Of a DNA stretch of 40,054 nt, positions 17,154 through 25,727 are shown piece by piece (the stretch's first letter is position 1; every line of letters starts with the position of its first letter). Position numbers and translations under genes: made by a program. Below the pieces are notes generated by a model. That model was not told the DNA's origin and searched no databases. It worked only from the letters and a program-made list of their open reading frames with translations. Origin of the DNA: a bacterium. GTDB taxonomy: Bacteria > Patescibacteriota > Microgenomatia > UBA12405. The stretch is taken from NCBI GenBank assembly GCA_021817905.1, contig JAKAFM010000010.1, forward strand, positions 1 to 40,054, given 5' to 3'.

Positions 17154-17663
17154 ATGATATTAACCGATAAAATCAGAAAAGCTTTAAGAGTCGCAGCTAT
17201 CCAACACGATAAACAATATCGAAAGGACAATTTAACTCCATTTATCATCCATCCTTACGAAGTAGCTCTGATAGTTTCTGAATATATTGACGATGAAGAC
17301 ATAATTTCCGCCGCATTACTCCATGATTTATTGGAAGATACTTCGGGATATTCCTATGAAAAACTTAAAGAGGAGTTCGGAGAAAAAGTTGCCAATATTG
17401 TTCAGTCTTTAACTGATGAGCCACTTCCAGATTTTGACTGGAACCAGAAACATCAAAAGTATCTCGAAAATTTAAAAACTGCTAGTGATGAAGCTGTCTT
17501 GGTTTGTCTAGTTGATAAATTTTCCAATGTCTCTACTGCACCTGTTAATCAAGACAGAGTCTGGTATTACCAAGGCGTTATCGATATTGCTAAGTCTAGA
17601 GAATTAACTAAAAATTTTAAGTTATTAAGCGACTTTGAAAATTTAGTGTCAAACAACAAATGA
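17154..17663 (+). CDS. HD-domain hydrolase, RelA/SpoT hydrolase-like (MESH1-type)
   Basis: A stand-alone HD domain (169 residues) with IIHPYEVALIVSEY, AALLHDLLEDTSGYSYEKL, FGEKVANIVQSLTDE and VCLVDKFSNV. This order is that of the (p)ppGpp hydrolase domain of RelA/SpoT and of small alarmone hydrolases. No synthetase or TGS domain follows. It may degrade an alarmone or another pyrophosphorylated nucleotide; the specificity is inference. The stop overlaps the next start by 4 nt (ATGA), indicating coupled translation. Confidence 0.8.
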   Translation: MILTDKIRKALRVAAIQHDKQYRKDNLTPFIIHPYEVALIVSEYIDDEDIISAALLHDLLEDTSGYSYEKLKEEFGEKVANIVQSLTDEPLPDFDWNQKHQKYLENLKTASDEAVLVCLVDKFSNVSTAPVNQDRVWYYQGVIDIAKSRELTKNFKLLSDFENLVSNNK

Positions 17664-18322
17664 ACCAAGATCTATTAAGTAACTTGATTGTCGAGTACAA
17701 ACAACTCTTTGAAAATGTCTGGGAGTTTGGGGGAGGTTATGGGTTTCGCTACCATCATGGAGTTCGAGTCATGAAATATTGTCAAAAAATAGTCAAGTTT
17801 CCCAGATTCAAAAATGAAACTATAAATATTGATGCCTTGTTAATTGCTGCTTTGTTTCACGATATTGGCAAAATTGAAGCTGTTAACGAAAACGGACAAT
17901 TAGTTTATGGCAATTATGGCGGAGTTAGTCATGACGCATTGGGAGCTAAAATCGCCCCAAAGTATTTAGAAAAATATATTAAAGAAAAAGAATTAATCGA
18001 CTTAATTTGTTTAATAATTTCTGAGCAGGAAAGTAAGGTAACCCCGACCAGAATTGAATCTAAAATAATCAAAGATGCCGATAGATTAGATCATTATGGA
18101 GTTCTCCATTTGTGGTGCTCGATAACTTACGCCAATTACAATAATAAAAATGTTGAGGGCTTAAAAGAATTTTGGGAAGGCGAAGAAGGCAAGAAGAAAT
18201 ATGAGTCCAACTCCTCTAAATTTTATTTTCCTGGAGTTAAAGCAATTGCCGAAAAAAGGTTTAAGAATTTAACACAAGCGACCGAATTAATGTTTAAGGA
18301 GGACGATGGACTGGACCTGTGA
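17660..18322 (+). CDS. HD-domain phosphohydrolase
   Basis: 220 residues with the HD metal site: H32/H33 in YRYHHGVRVM-like context, HD at 67-68 in LFHDIGK, and the distal D in KDADRLDHYG (about 138-147). The helix-rich layout is that of the generic HDc family (YfbR/HDIG-like nucleotidases). Substrate unknown; the neighbouring Nudix, HD and nucleotidyltransferase genes suggest nucleotide or sugar-phosphate turnover. Its TGA is immediately followed by the ATG of the next gene. Confidence 0.75.
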   Translation: MNQDLLSNLIVEYKQLFENVWEFGGGYGFRYHHGVRVMKYCQKIVKFPRFKNETINIDALLIAALFHDIGKIEAVNENGQLVYGNYGGVSHDALGAKIAPKYLEKYIKEKELIDLICLIISEQESKVTPTRIESKIIKDADRLDHYGVLHLWCSITYANYNNKNVEGLKEFWEGEEGKKKYESNSSKFYFPGVKAIAEKRFKNLTQATELMFKEDDGLDL

Positions 18323-19117
18323 ATGAAATTAAGAGGTAAATTAATTAACCAACAATCTAGACTTGAGAATGTTCGTATGGGTTGCGATCTAAAAATTGCA
18401 AGTACACTCTCTACGGTGTTAAGAAATGACAACTACATAACTATTTTAGATGGAGGATATGGTGTTGATACTGTATGCAATGGTAAGCTTACCCGCTTTC
18501 ATCACGATCTTGATTTAATTATCTTACAGAAAGATATTCAGGTGGACGAAGCGAGGAAAATCGTACTAAGAAATACTGGAGAGGCTGGATGGGTTGAAAA
18601 TAAAACATCTCCCGGCTGGCTCTGGTTTACAAAAGATGATCCAACAAAACCAAATCTTCCAAGACAAATAAATATTCATTTGGTAAATCTTTCAAAAAAA
18701 TCCTCATCTACCCATATACTTAAAGCCTGTTCGAGTAAAGGAAAACCATATGGGTTGGAAGTTACAGAGTCTTATGTTAGAACCCCAGACGATATCGTCT
18801 ATAAGTTAAAAACGCTTGTACCTGAGGAATATGCCGCCACTAAATTAAGGTTAATTCCAAAATACGCACCCGATTGGAAGATTAGAGACTGTGATGAATA
18901 TGATCTTGGCTTATTGTTTCAATATCCAAACTTCAATATAGAAAAGTGTTATTCGATTTTAGAATCTTATTATGCGGCTATTAATGATGGTTATAGTAAT
19001 TTGGACAAAAGTCATCCAGCTACCTCATTTGAATTATTTTCTCAATTTGAAAGTAAGTTTCCTCATGTACTTAAAAAAGATCAAAAGGATTTTATTAAAA
19101 GTTTTCCGAAAGTTTAG
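18323..19117 (+). CDS. Nucleotidyltransferase, lincosamide/aminoglycoside-type fold
   Basis: 264 residues. The segment LDGGYGVDTVCNGKLTRFHH followed by DLDLIIL (about residues 42-68) resembles the GGWGVDAL...R.H.DIDIF signature of LinA/AadB-like nucleotidyltransferases, with Asp residues for metal binding. TPDDIVYKLKTL and IRDCDEYDLGLL further on match the helical C-terminal part of this group. It could adenylylate a small molecule, but resistance cannot be claimed. Last of the 15680-19117 operon; its 3' end overlaps the convergent GT2 gene by 23 nt. Confidence 0.7.
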   Translation: MKLRGKLINQQSRLENVRMGCDLKIASTLSTVLRNDNYITILDGGYGVDTVCNGKLTRFHHDLDLIILQKDIQVDEARKIVLRNTGEAGWVENKTSPGWLWFTKDDPTKPNLPRQINIHLVNLSKKSSSTHILKACSSKGKPYGLEVTESYVRTPDDIVYKLKTLVPEEYAATKLRLIPKYAPDWKIRDCDEYDLGLLFQYPNFNIEKCYSILESYYAAINDGYSNLDKSHPATSFELFSQFESKFPHVLKKDQKDFIKSFPKV

Positions 19118-20111
19118 ATTTTATAACAACGAATTTATTTGGAATGATATTCAAGGTTGATGCATGAAGCATCGGGATGATTCGGCATTTTTTGGAAAGT
19201 ATCGGTTGATTTTTTGAACAAATTATTCTCTCGATATATTCATTACCCGAAAGTTTATACGTTTCTTTATCGATTGTATCAATTAAATTATCCACAGTCC
19301 GCTGAGGTGATAAGCTATTTTTCGATCTGTATGGTTTTATATAACCAATTTTTCTTATATTTTTTAGTTTTTTGGTAGTAATAACTCCATCATGGTCAGT
19401 GCATGAACGAACTGATGTTGTAACTTCTTGTTCTTTAATAAATTTAATTTGATGTTCCGATATCTGTTGTTGAATTCTTACAGAAATCACTATTGACTCC
19501 CAACTATTGTCTAGAGGGAAATAAACATTTTTAAGCTGGAAAACATTTGCCCGGTAAGTGGTATTACCGCCAACGAAAAATTTGTGATTCCCTGTAGATA
19601 GAAGATAGTCACAAATACATCTCCCGGAATCCTCAAACAACTCTACCAACGTCTTCATATGAAAGAACTTTCTAAAACATTTTCCCGTCTCTATGACCTT
19701 TTTGTGATTGTTTCCAAATTTCAACTCATATCTTAAAGGTCCAGTTGTTACCATTAATTTTTCATCAAGTAAATAGGACTCTTCTACCTTTTTGATGAAA
19801 TCCGGATTAGTGATTTCCTCATCACAATCGAGCTGCACAACGATCGTCTCATTTAGCGTATGTCTGTATTCGTTCAGAATATAGTTAATCCCCACTTGTC
19901 TTGCTGCTCCTATCCCTTTCGTATCGCAAGATAGGACAGTACATCCATAATTTCTTGCTAATTCGGCTGTTCCGTCTGAGCTATTATTATCCACTATTAT
20001 TATTTCCGAAGGCCTTTGTGTCTGGTTATACACGGACCTAATAAAACCTGGTAGCAATTTTTCCTCATTGAGTGCTGGAACTACTATTATTAAGTTTAAA
20101 TTTCCATTCAC
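19095..20111 (-). CDS. Family 2 glycosyltransferase
   Basis: GT-A fold with LIIVVPALNEEKLLPGFIRS (about residues 7-26), EIIIVDNNSSDGTAELARNY and the cytosolic nucleotide-sugar Asp motif VQLDCDEEI (D114/D116 region). No membrane helices, so it is likely a soluble or peripheral transferase. The C-terminal half is divergent. The start is GTG 20111 with TATAAT (20124-20119) 7 nt upstream. It converges on the nucleotidyltransferase gene with 23-nt overlap and is divergent from alaS. Confidence 0.82.
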   Translation of the reverse strand: MNGNLNLIIVVPALNEEKLLPGFIRSVYNQTQRPSEIIIVDNNSSDGTAELARNYGCTVLSCDTKGIGAARQVGINYILNEYRHTLNETIVVQLDCDEEITNPDFIKKVEESYLLDEKLMVTTGPLRYELKFGNNHKKVIETGKCFRKFFHMKTLVELFEDSGRCICDYLLSTGNHKFFVGGNTTYRANVFQLKNVYFPLDNSWESIVISVRIQQQISEHQIKFIKEQEVTTSVRSCTDHDGVITTKKLKNIRKIGYIKPYRSKNSLSPQRTVDNLIDTIDKETYKLSGNEYIERIICSKNQPILSKKCRIIPMLHASTLNIIPNKFVVIKSKLSENF

Positions 20112-20118
20112 GTCTCGT

Positions 20119-20124
20119 ATTATA
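20119..20124 (-). promoter_or_regulatory. -10 box of the GT2 gene (leaderless)
   Basis: TATAAT on the minus strand, 7 nt from the GTG start at 20111. Confidence 0.55.
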
Positions 20125-20222
20125 TCCTATAATTTATTAACTTTCTTCAAAAAGACTGCATTCAACCGGATAAAAACAGTTATATAATGATAAAATATCC
20201 CTTATATTAGCTATAGAATAAT

Positions 20223-22082
20223 ATGAACTCAGACGAAATACGATCCAAATACATTGCACATTTTGTATCCAAGGGACATAAAGAGATAAGTGCCGCTAGA
20301 CTACTTGCAGAGAATGATCCAACATTGCTTTTTGTGAATTCAGGAATGTTTCCTTTGGTTCCTTATCTTTTAGGTGAGAAACACCCATCCGGAAACAGAC
20401 TGGTAAATTATCAGAGATCGTTTAGGACGGATGATATTGAAGAGGTTGGTGATAAGAGACATACCACCTTCTTTGAAATGCTTGGTAATTGGAGTCTTGG
20501 TGATTATTTCAAGAAAGATCAGCTTAATTGGTGGTATGAGTTTATAGTCGAAGAATTGAAATTAGATCCAGCTCGTATTTATCAAAGCGTTTTTGCGGGT
20601 AATGATTTAGTTTCCAGAGATGAGGAAAGTATTTCTGTGCTTCAAGAAATTTATAAAAAATATGGAGTTAGTGACGGTGTCGGACCTGCCACTGTTGGTG
20701 ATGGCGAGAAAGGACCAGGTGAAGAGATTGATTTTAATAAATCTCGCATTTTTCCATATCTTGATAAGAACTGGTGGAAAAGAGGTGATGCTGTCGGAGA
20801 ACTTGGTGGACCAGATTCGGAAACTTTCTATGATACCGGCAAATCACATGATCCAAAGTTTGGAAAATATTGTCATGTAAATTGTTCTTGTGGTCGTTTT
20901 ATTGAAATTGGTAATTCAGTTTTTATGCAATACCGTAAGACTGTCGATGGTTGGGAAGAGTTGACGCAAAAGAACGTTGATTTTGGTGGTGGCCTAGAGC
21001 GGTTAACCATGGTTTGCAATCAGGCACCAAATCTTTTTAAAACCGATGTGTTTAGTTCATACGTAGAATTCATTGAGAGTAAATCAGGAATAAAATATGA
21101 TGATATTCCGTCAAGTTACGAGATAATTACTGATCATATTAGAGCAGTTACCTTCCTAATTGGCGATGGTGGTATTCCATCGAATAAAGACCAGGGGTAT
21201 TTTATCAGGAGATTAATAAGAAGAGGTTTGGTTCATCTTAACAAAGTGGGTGTAAATTTTGACGTGTTTATAGATCTATCAAGACTGGTAATAAAAAAGA
21301 TGTCGGCAGTTTATCCCCAACTCACAAAGAATGAAGAAACTATTGTTTCTCTGATTTCTGAAGAAGTACAAAAGTTCTCGAGGACTTTAGATAAAGGAGT
21401 CAAATATTTTAACGACATAAAACCGGTTAATAATTCGATTTCAGGACAAGATGCGTTTAACTTACTTACCACTTATGGTTTTCCAATTGAACTAACCAGG
21501 GAAATGGCTAAGGATAAAGGTTGGAATATTGATGAAAAAGAATTCGCAGAAAAAATAATTCAGCACAAAGATCTTTCCAGACAAGGAGCTGATCAGAAAT
21601 TCAAAAGTGGACTAGCAGATACCGCTGAGGCAACGATTAAGCTTCATACGGCTACACACATGCTACATCAGGCACTTCGCCAGGTTTTGGGTGAACACGT
21701 TCAACAAAAAGGAAGCAATATCACTCCAGAACGTCTAAGATTTGATTTTTCTCATCCTCAAAAAATGACGGAATTGGAAATTAAGCAAGTTGAGAATATT
21801 GTTAACGAGAATATTGTAAAGAAACTACCGGTGTATTGTGAGGAAACCAGCCCTGAAGATGCAAAAAACCACGGTGCGATCGGGTTGTTTGATAAAAAGT
21901 ACGGAGAAAAAGTTACTGTCTACTCAATAGGTGCAACATTAAACAGCAAGGAAAAACCCTACTCCAGAGAAATTTGTACAGGACCTCACGTAAAAAATAC
22001 TGAAGAATTAGTTAAATTCAAAATAATTAAGGAAGAGGCCTGTTCTTCCGGTATTAGAAGAATAAAAGCTATATTAGTTTAA
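20223..22082 (+). CDS. alaS: Alanyl-tRNA synthetase, short form without C-Ala domain
   Basis: Charges tRNA-Ala. The class II catalytic core has NSGMFPLVPYLLG, RSFRTDDIEEVGDKRHTTFF and EMLGNWSLGDYFKK, then NVDFGGGLERLTMV. The tRNA-recognition helices and the editing domain follow, with the complete metal site H475-x3-H479 (HTATHMLHQ) and C585-x3-H589 (CTGPH). It ends right after the editing domain at 619 residues, against ~870 for E. coli AlaRS; the DHHA1/C-Ala domain is absent, as in many CPR bacteria. tRNA-Ala starts 6 nt after the stop. TATAGAAT just before the ATG may be its -10. Confidence 0.93.
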   Translation: MNSDEIRSKYIAHFVSKGHKEISAARLLAENDPTLLFVNSGMFPLVPYLLGEKHPSGNRLVNYQRSFRTDDIEEVGDKRHTTFFEMLGNWSLGDYFKKDQLNWWYEFIVEELKLDPARIYQSVFAGNDLVSRDEESISVLQEIYKKYGVSDGVGPATVGDGEKGPGEEIDFNKSRIFPYLDKNWWKRGDAVGELGGPDSETFYDTGKSHDPKFGKYCHVNCSCGRFIEIGNSVFMQYRKTVDGWEELTQKNVDFGGGLERLTMVCNQAPNLFKTDVFSSYVEFIESKSGIKYDDIPSSYEIITDHIRAVTFLIGDGGIPSNKDQGYFIRRLIRRGLVHLNKVGVNFDVFIDLSRLVIKKMSAVYPQLTKNEETIVSLISEEVQKFSRTLDKGVKYFNDIKPVNNSISGQDAFNLLTTYGFPIELTREMAKDKGWNIDEKEFAEKIIQHKDLSRQGADQKFKSGLADTAEATIKLHTATHMLHQALRQVLGEHVQQKGSNITPERLRFDFSHPQKMTELEIKQVENIVNENIVKKLPVYCEETSPEDAKNHGAIGLFDKKYGEKVTVYSIGATLNSKEKPYSREICTGPHVKNTEELVKFKIIKEEACSSGIRRIKAILV

Positions 22083-22088
22083 TCAGAA

Positions 22089-22162
22089 GGGCCTGTGGCT
22101 CAGTTGGTCAGAGCACCTCATTTGCAATGAGGGGGTCAGGAGTTCGAATCTCCTCAGGTCCA
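22089..22162 (+). tRNA. tRNA-Ala (TGC anticodon)
   Basis: Full cloverleaf: acceptor GGGCCTG/CAGGTCC with the G3-U70 wobble that identifies tRNA-Ala, D stem GCTC/GAGC, anticodon stem CCTCA/TGAGG with loop TTTGCAA, T arm AGGAG-TTCGAAT-CTCCT, and discriminator A. The 3' CCA is not encoded (ACAAC follows). It lies 6 nt downstream of alaS and is probably co-transcribed with it. Confidence 0.97.
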
Positions 22163-22235
22163 CAACAGCCTACTGTATGGCAAAATTTAGTTGATTTATC
22201 TCTGAATGGTGATATCATAAACAAATACTTATTTT

Positions 22236-22243
22236 GCTATAAC
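22236..22243 (+). promoter_or_regulatory. Extended -10 of the radical-SAM operon
   Basis: TGC-TATAAC (TATAAC at 22238-22243; the TG precedes at 22235-22236) ends 4 nt before ATG 22248, again a leaderless geometry. It would drive the operon 22248-28444. Confidence 0.5.
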
Positions 22244-22247
22244 AGAT

Positions 22248-23267
22248 ATGGAAATTGGCTTAAACAAGTTATTCTTATTTCCTGATAAACTCAGAGAATT
22301 AATTAAGGCTTCAAAAGACGAGAAAGCTATCGATAATACTTATCCTGTAAGTGTGGAATTGTCTCTTACCAATCGCTGTAATTTTAACTGCATTTGGTGT
22401 TCTGATAAGAAAATAAGAAACGACTACAAAGGTGACATAGACAAGAAAGTTTTGTTTAAATTAATCGATGATTTGGCCAAAGGTGGCACTAAAGGAATTT
22501 GTGTTGAAGGTGGTGGTGAACCGGTGCTTTATCAAGACTTCAAAGAAGTAGTGCAGAAGATAAAATCGACAGGAATGAGCGTTGGACTAATTACCAATGG
22601 CTCAATATTTAACTATGGAGAAATTATTGACTGTTTTGAGTGGATCAGAGTAAGTCTCGATGTTTCCACTGCCTCACAAATGGAAAAACTAAAGGGATCT
22701 AAATCTTTCAACCAGGTAATTTCGAATATTCACAATATGTGCAAGTTACGTAAAGACACAGTCATTGGTGTGGCGTATGTTTTATCAAACAAAAATAGTG
22801 TTTCGTTAGAGAAAATGGTAAAAAAAATTAAATCATTCGGGGCGGACTACTTCTACATAAGGCCTGTTATAGATCATCCGGAGTTGTGGCCTAAGAATCT
22901 CAATTTCGACAAATTAATGAAATATTCAGATGACAAATTTTCAGTTTTATTATCGGCAATGAAAGAGCATCAAATCAGAGGTAATAATAGTTTGCCTTGC
23001 GTTGCAAATTCATTGACAACAGTCATAACCGCAGATGGTAATATCCATTTGTGCGGAAGATTAAATCAATATGAAGACTGGCAACCTATGGGGAATTTAT
23101 ATGAGAATAGTTTTGATGAAATTTGGAAAGGAGAAAAAAGAAAAGAGCAGTCGATCCAGGTAAAAAATCGCCAATTTTGTAATAAAAAGTGTCCTGAATG
23201 CCGCCTAACCAAGTTTAATATTGCAGTTAACGATTTAAATCAAACCAAAACAAAAAACTTTATATGA
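22248..23267 (+). CDS. Radical SAM protein with SPASM-like C-terminus
   Basis: The [4Fe-4S] motif is C44-x3-C48-x2-C51 (TNRCNFNCIWC), followed by the SAM-binding GGGEP segment in EGGGEPVLYQDF. The C-terminal region carries further cysteines (LPCVAN, HLCGRLN, FCNKKCPEC) in the spacing of a SPASM/twitch auxiliary-cluster domain, with GNLYENSFDEIWKGEK before them. Known SPASM/twitch enzymes mature peptides or oxidise sugars and aminocyclitols (e.g. BtrN). With an aminotransferase, deacetylase, isomerase and SDR next door, a small-molecule oxidation is the better guess than peptide maturation. It overlaps the next gene by 4 nt. Confidence 0.85.
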   Translation: MEIGLNKLFLFPDKLRELIKASKDEKAIDNTYPVSVELSLTNRCNFNCIWCSDKKIRNDYKGDIDKKVLFKLIDDLAKGGTKGICVEGGGEPVLYQDFKEVVQKIKSTGMSVGLITNGSIFNYGEIIDCFEWIRVSLDVSTASQMEKLKGSKSFNQVISNIHNMCKLRKDTVIGVAYVLSNKNSVSLEKMVKKIKSFGADYFYIRPVIDHPELWPKNLNFDKLMKYSDDKFSVLLSAMKEHQIRGNNSLPCVANSLTTVITADGNIHLCGRLNQYEDWQPMGNLYENSFDEIWKGEKRKEQSIQVKNRQFCNKKCPECRLTKFNIAVNDLNQTKTKNFI

Positions 23268-24298
23268 TCATTCCGTTTGAAGAAGAATATAGAAAAAAAT
23301 ATTATAGTCTGCTAGATGAAGTGTTTGATAGCAGTTTCTTGTCACATGGGAAAATGAACAAGATCTTTGAAGAAAAGTTTTCTCAATCCACCGGTTTAAA
23401 AAGCTGTACCATTGCTAATGGCGGATGTGGCTTGCTGGCGTTACTTAATTATGTTGATGTAAAAGGCAAAGACGTGATAGTTCCTACGAACACATTTATG
23501 GCCACACCTCTGTCAGTAAAACTTGCCGGAGGAAATGTAATTTTTGCAGACTGCAAAAAAGAAGATCTTTGTATTGGTCTTGAGCAAATCAAGAAAGTAA
23601 TCACAAAAAACACTAAAGCTATTATTGTAGTTCATATAGGTGGACACCTCGCCTTTGATATTTTTGAAATTAGTGAGTTTTGCAAATCTAATGGAATTTC
23701 TCTTATTGAAGATTGTGCCCATGCTCATGGGGCAACTTATAAAGGTGTTTCAGCCGGATCATTTGGAATCGGCGGATCGTATAGCTTTTATGCTACAAAA
23801 ACCATGCCAATGGGTGAGGGGGGAATGGTCGTCAGTAATGACGAAAAGGTGATTGATTTTGTAAATAAATATAAAAACTATGGAAAATTGGAATATGAAC
23901 CCGGCAGGTTTAAATACCCCGTCGAAGGATTTAATTTTCGGATGAGTGAAATTATGGCAGCTTTTGGAATTATTCAGATGGAACGCCTTCCCAAGATATT
24001 AGAATGGAAACGCAAACTTGCATCAAAATACGACCAGATATTTGACAAGAATCAAAGGGTCGTTTTCCCGGAAGGTATGGAGTCAGGATTTTACAAATAC
24101 ATTGTATTTAACACCAGTTTAAAGTTGAAGACAGGAAGTGTTTTTGATGAACTTTGTCACAATATCATGGGAAGTAAAGAATCTTTTGAAAACTCAGAAT
24201 GGGTCGCTAAGAATCACAGTTGCCCTCCGATATTTTATGGATGGGAAATGGCTAATAAAAGTGTAGATGAGTTAAAACAAATTCTACTTGATAAGTAA
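23264..24298 (+). CDS. DegT/DnrJ/EryC1-type PLP aminotransferase
   Basis: Fold-type I sugar aminotransferase family. The PLP lysine is K179 in SFYATKTMPMGEGGMVV; the upstream LIEDCAHAHGA segment supplies the cofactor-ring Asp. An N-terminal SSFLSHGKMNKIFEEKF matches the family substrate-binding region. Such enzymes transaminate keto-sugars or scyllo-inosose-like cyclitols using glutamate or glutamine. 344 residues is slightly short (usual ~370), with a trimmed C-terminus. It overlaps the radical SAM gene by 4 nt and ends 1 nt before the PIG-L ATG. Confidence 0.88.
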   Translation: MIIPFEEEYRKKYYSLLDEVFDSSFLSHGKMNKIFEEKFSQSTGLKSCTIANGGCGLLALLNYVDVKGKDVIVPTNTFMATPLSVKLAGGNVIFADCKKEDLCIGLEQIKKVITKNTKAIIVVHIGGHLAFDIFEISEFCKSNGISLIEDCAHAHGATYKGVSAGSFGIGGSYSFYATKTMPMGEGGMVVSNDEKVIDFVNKYKNYGKLEYEPGRFKYPVEGFNFRMSEIMAAFGIIQMERLPKILEWKRKLASKYDQIFDKNQRVVFPEGMESGFYKYIVFNTSLKLKTGSVFDELCHNIMGSKESFENSEWVAKNHSCPPIFYGWEMANKSVDELKQILLDK

Positions 24299-24299
24299 T

Positions 24300-24968
24300 A
24301 TGAAAAAAATATTAGTAGTCGCTCCACACATGGATGATGAAGTGTTGGGAGTCGGCGGAACAATTTGCAAACATGTTCAAGCCGGTGATGAGGTTAGGAT
24401 TATTATTGTTGCCAACCGTGCCTATGGTCATTTGTATGATCAAGAAGTTATTAAAAAAGAAGAGGGTAACTGCTTGAAGGCATGTAGTATTCTTGGGGTA
24501 GATAAAGTATCGTTCCTACAACTAAACGATGAACAACTTGATGAAAAATTAATCAATGTAATATCTGCAATTGAAAACAGCTTGGGCGATTATTTACCGG
24601 ATACTGTTTATATTCCATATCAGGGCGATATCAACCAGGATCACAAGGCTGTATATTCCGCCTGTCAAGTAGTTTTTAGAGTAATCGGGAGATATTGTGC
24701 AAAGACGTTGCTGTGTTACGAGGTGCCCTCTTCAACTGACGCAAGTCAAACTCTGCCACATGAAAGATTTTCACCAAATTATTATGTAGATATTGAAAAA
24801 CACTTAGATAAAAAAATATCCGCAATCAAGGCATATGAAAAGGAAATTAGATCCTTTCCTCATCCTCGTTCGACTGAGGGTTTAAGAATCTATTCCCAAA
24901 AAAGAGGTATGGAGGTAGGTATGAATTGTGCGGAAGCTTTTGTGTTAATTAGAAACGTAATTCAATAA
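24300..24968 (+). CDS. PIG-L/LmbE family N-deacetylase
   Basis: Zinc-dependent deacetylase of the PIG-L family. The metal motif is PHMDDEVLGVGGT (family PHPDDE), near residues 9-21, and the third ligand is probably H116 in GDINQDHKAVY. The family removes acetyl groups from N-acetyl-glucosamine conjugates in GPI, mycothiol, bacillithiol and aminoglycoside pathways. ATG 24300 is preferred over the upstream TTG at 24288 because the protein then starts MKKILVVAPHMDDE like its relatives. It sits inside the seven-gene operon. Confidence 0.87.
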   Translation: MKKILVVAPHMDDEVLGVGGTICKHVQAGDEVRIIIVANRAYGHLYDQEVIKKEEGNCLKACSILGVDKVSFLQLNDEQLDEKLINVISAIENSLGDYLPDTVYIPYQGDINQDHKAVYSACQVVFRVIGRYCAKTLLCYEVPSSTDASQTLPHERFSPNYYVDIEKHLDKKISAIKAYEKEIRSFPHPRSTEGLRIYSQKRGMEVGMNCAEAFVLIRNVIQ

Positions 24969-24977
24969 GTCACAATA

Positions 24978-25727
24978 ATGAAATTAGGATTGAAGTCGAA
25001 ATGGACAAATGAACAGTTGAAAAAAAGAATTGAGATAAAACCTTACCTAGTAGAAATATTTGTCTCCAACTCCGATCTTGAAACTCAATTGTTTCAGATA
25101 AATCACAGTTTAAAAAACTTTGTTGAGAATTTTCCCGACATTAAACTCTCAATTCACCAGCCTGAAAAATATAAAAATAAATTCTTAAATTTAGCAACAA
25201 ATGATCGTGATACTCTCACAAATACGCTTGAGTGTTTACGCATTCTAAATGACTTATCAATTAAGTATGGAATGCTTGGGTTTGTAACTCACCCTTATTG
25301 GTCAGAAGATCCAGCCAGTAAAAATATTGATGATCTGATTACCAACCTGAATAAATTACCCGATTTAAAAAATAGCTTGATGCTAGAAAATGAACTAGAT
25401 GGTTGTTTTTCTGAGCCTGACGATATTGGCGCTGTATTATCAAAAACGGGATTTAAGTTTGTCCTTGATGTATGTCACTTGCGAATAGCGTCAAAAAATA
25501 ACCACACATTTATCCGACACTTTGGGGAATGTAAAAACTACTCGTATTATTTTCATCTATCCGACACCGATGGTTTTAATGATAACGCCTTAAGTCTGGG
25601 TAATGGTGTTATCAATTGGTTGGATATAAAAAAAGACGTGACTATAGGATTAGTAGAGGTTGATGATAACGATTATGCGAACATACCAAATGCAATTAGT
25701 AGTTTCAATTATTTTAAAAACCTATGA
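24978..25727 (+). CDS. Xylose-isomerase-like TIM barrel (sugar phosphate isomerase/epimerase)
   Basis: 249 residues with the strand endings of the AP-endonuclease-2 / xylose-isomerase superfamily: LSIHQPEKY, GFVTHPYW, LMLENELDG, FVLDVCHLRIA, YYFHLSDTDG and IGLVEVDD. The Glu, Asp/His and final Glu lie where this family binds a divalent metal. Relatives isomerise inosose, hydroxypyruvate or sugar phosphates. The reaction is not assignable, but an inosose- or keto-sugar-type substrate fits the neighbours. Its stop overlaps the SDR start by 4 nt. Confidence 0.75.
   Translation: MKLGLKSKWTNEQLKKRIEIKPYLVEIFVSNSDLETQLFQINHSLKNFVENFPDIKLSIHQPEKYKNKFLNLATNDRDTLTNTLECLRILNDLSIKYGMLGFVTHPYWSEDPASKNIDDLITNLNKLPDLKNSLMLENELDGCFSEPDDIGAVLSKTGFKFVLDVCHLRIASKNNHTFIRHFGECKNYSYYFHLSDTDGFNDNALSLGNGVINWLDIKKDVTIGLVEVDDNDYANIPNAISSFNYFKNL

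Noticed and set aside
18323-19117. Antibiotic-resistance gene (lincosamide/aminoglycoside nucleotidyltransferase)
   Set aside because: Only the fold signature is visible; this fold has many non-resistance members, so no resistance claim is made.
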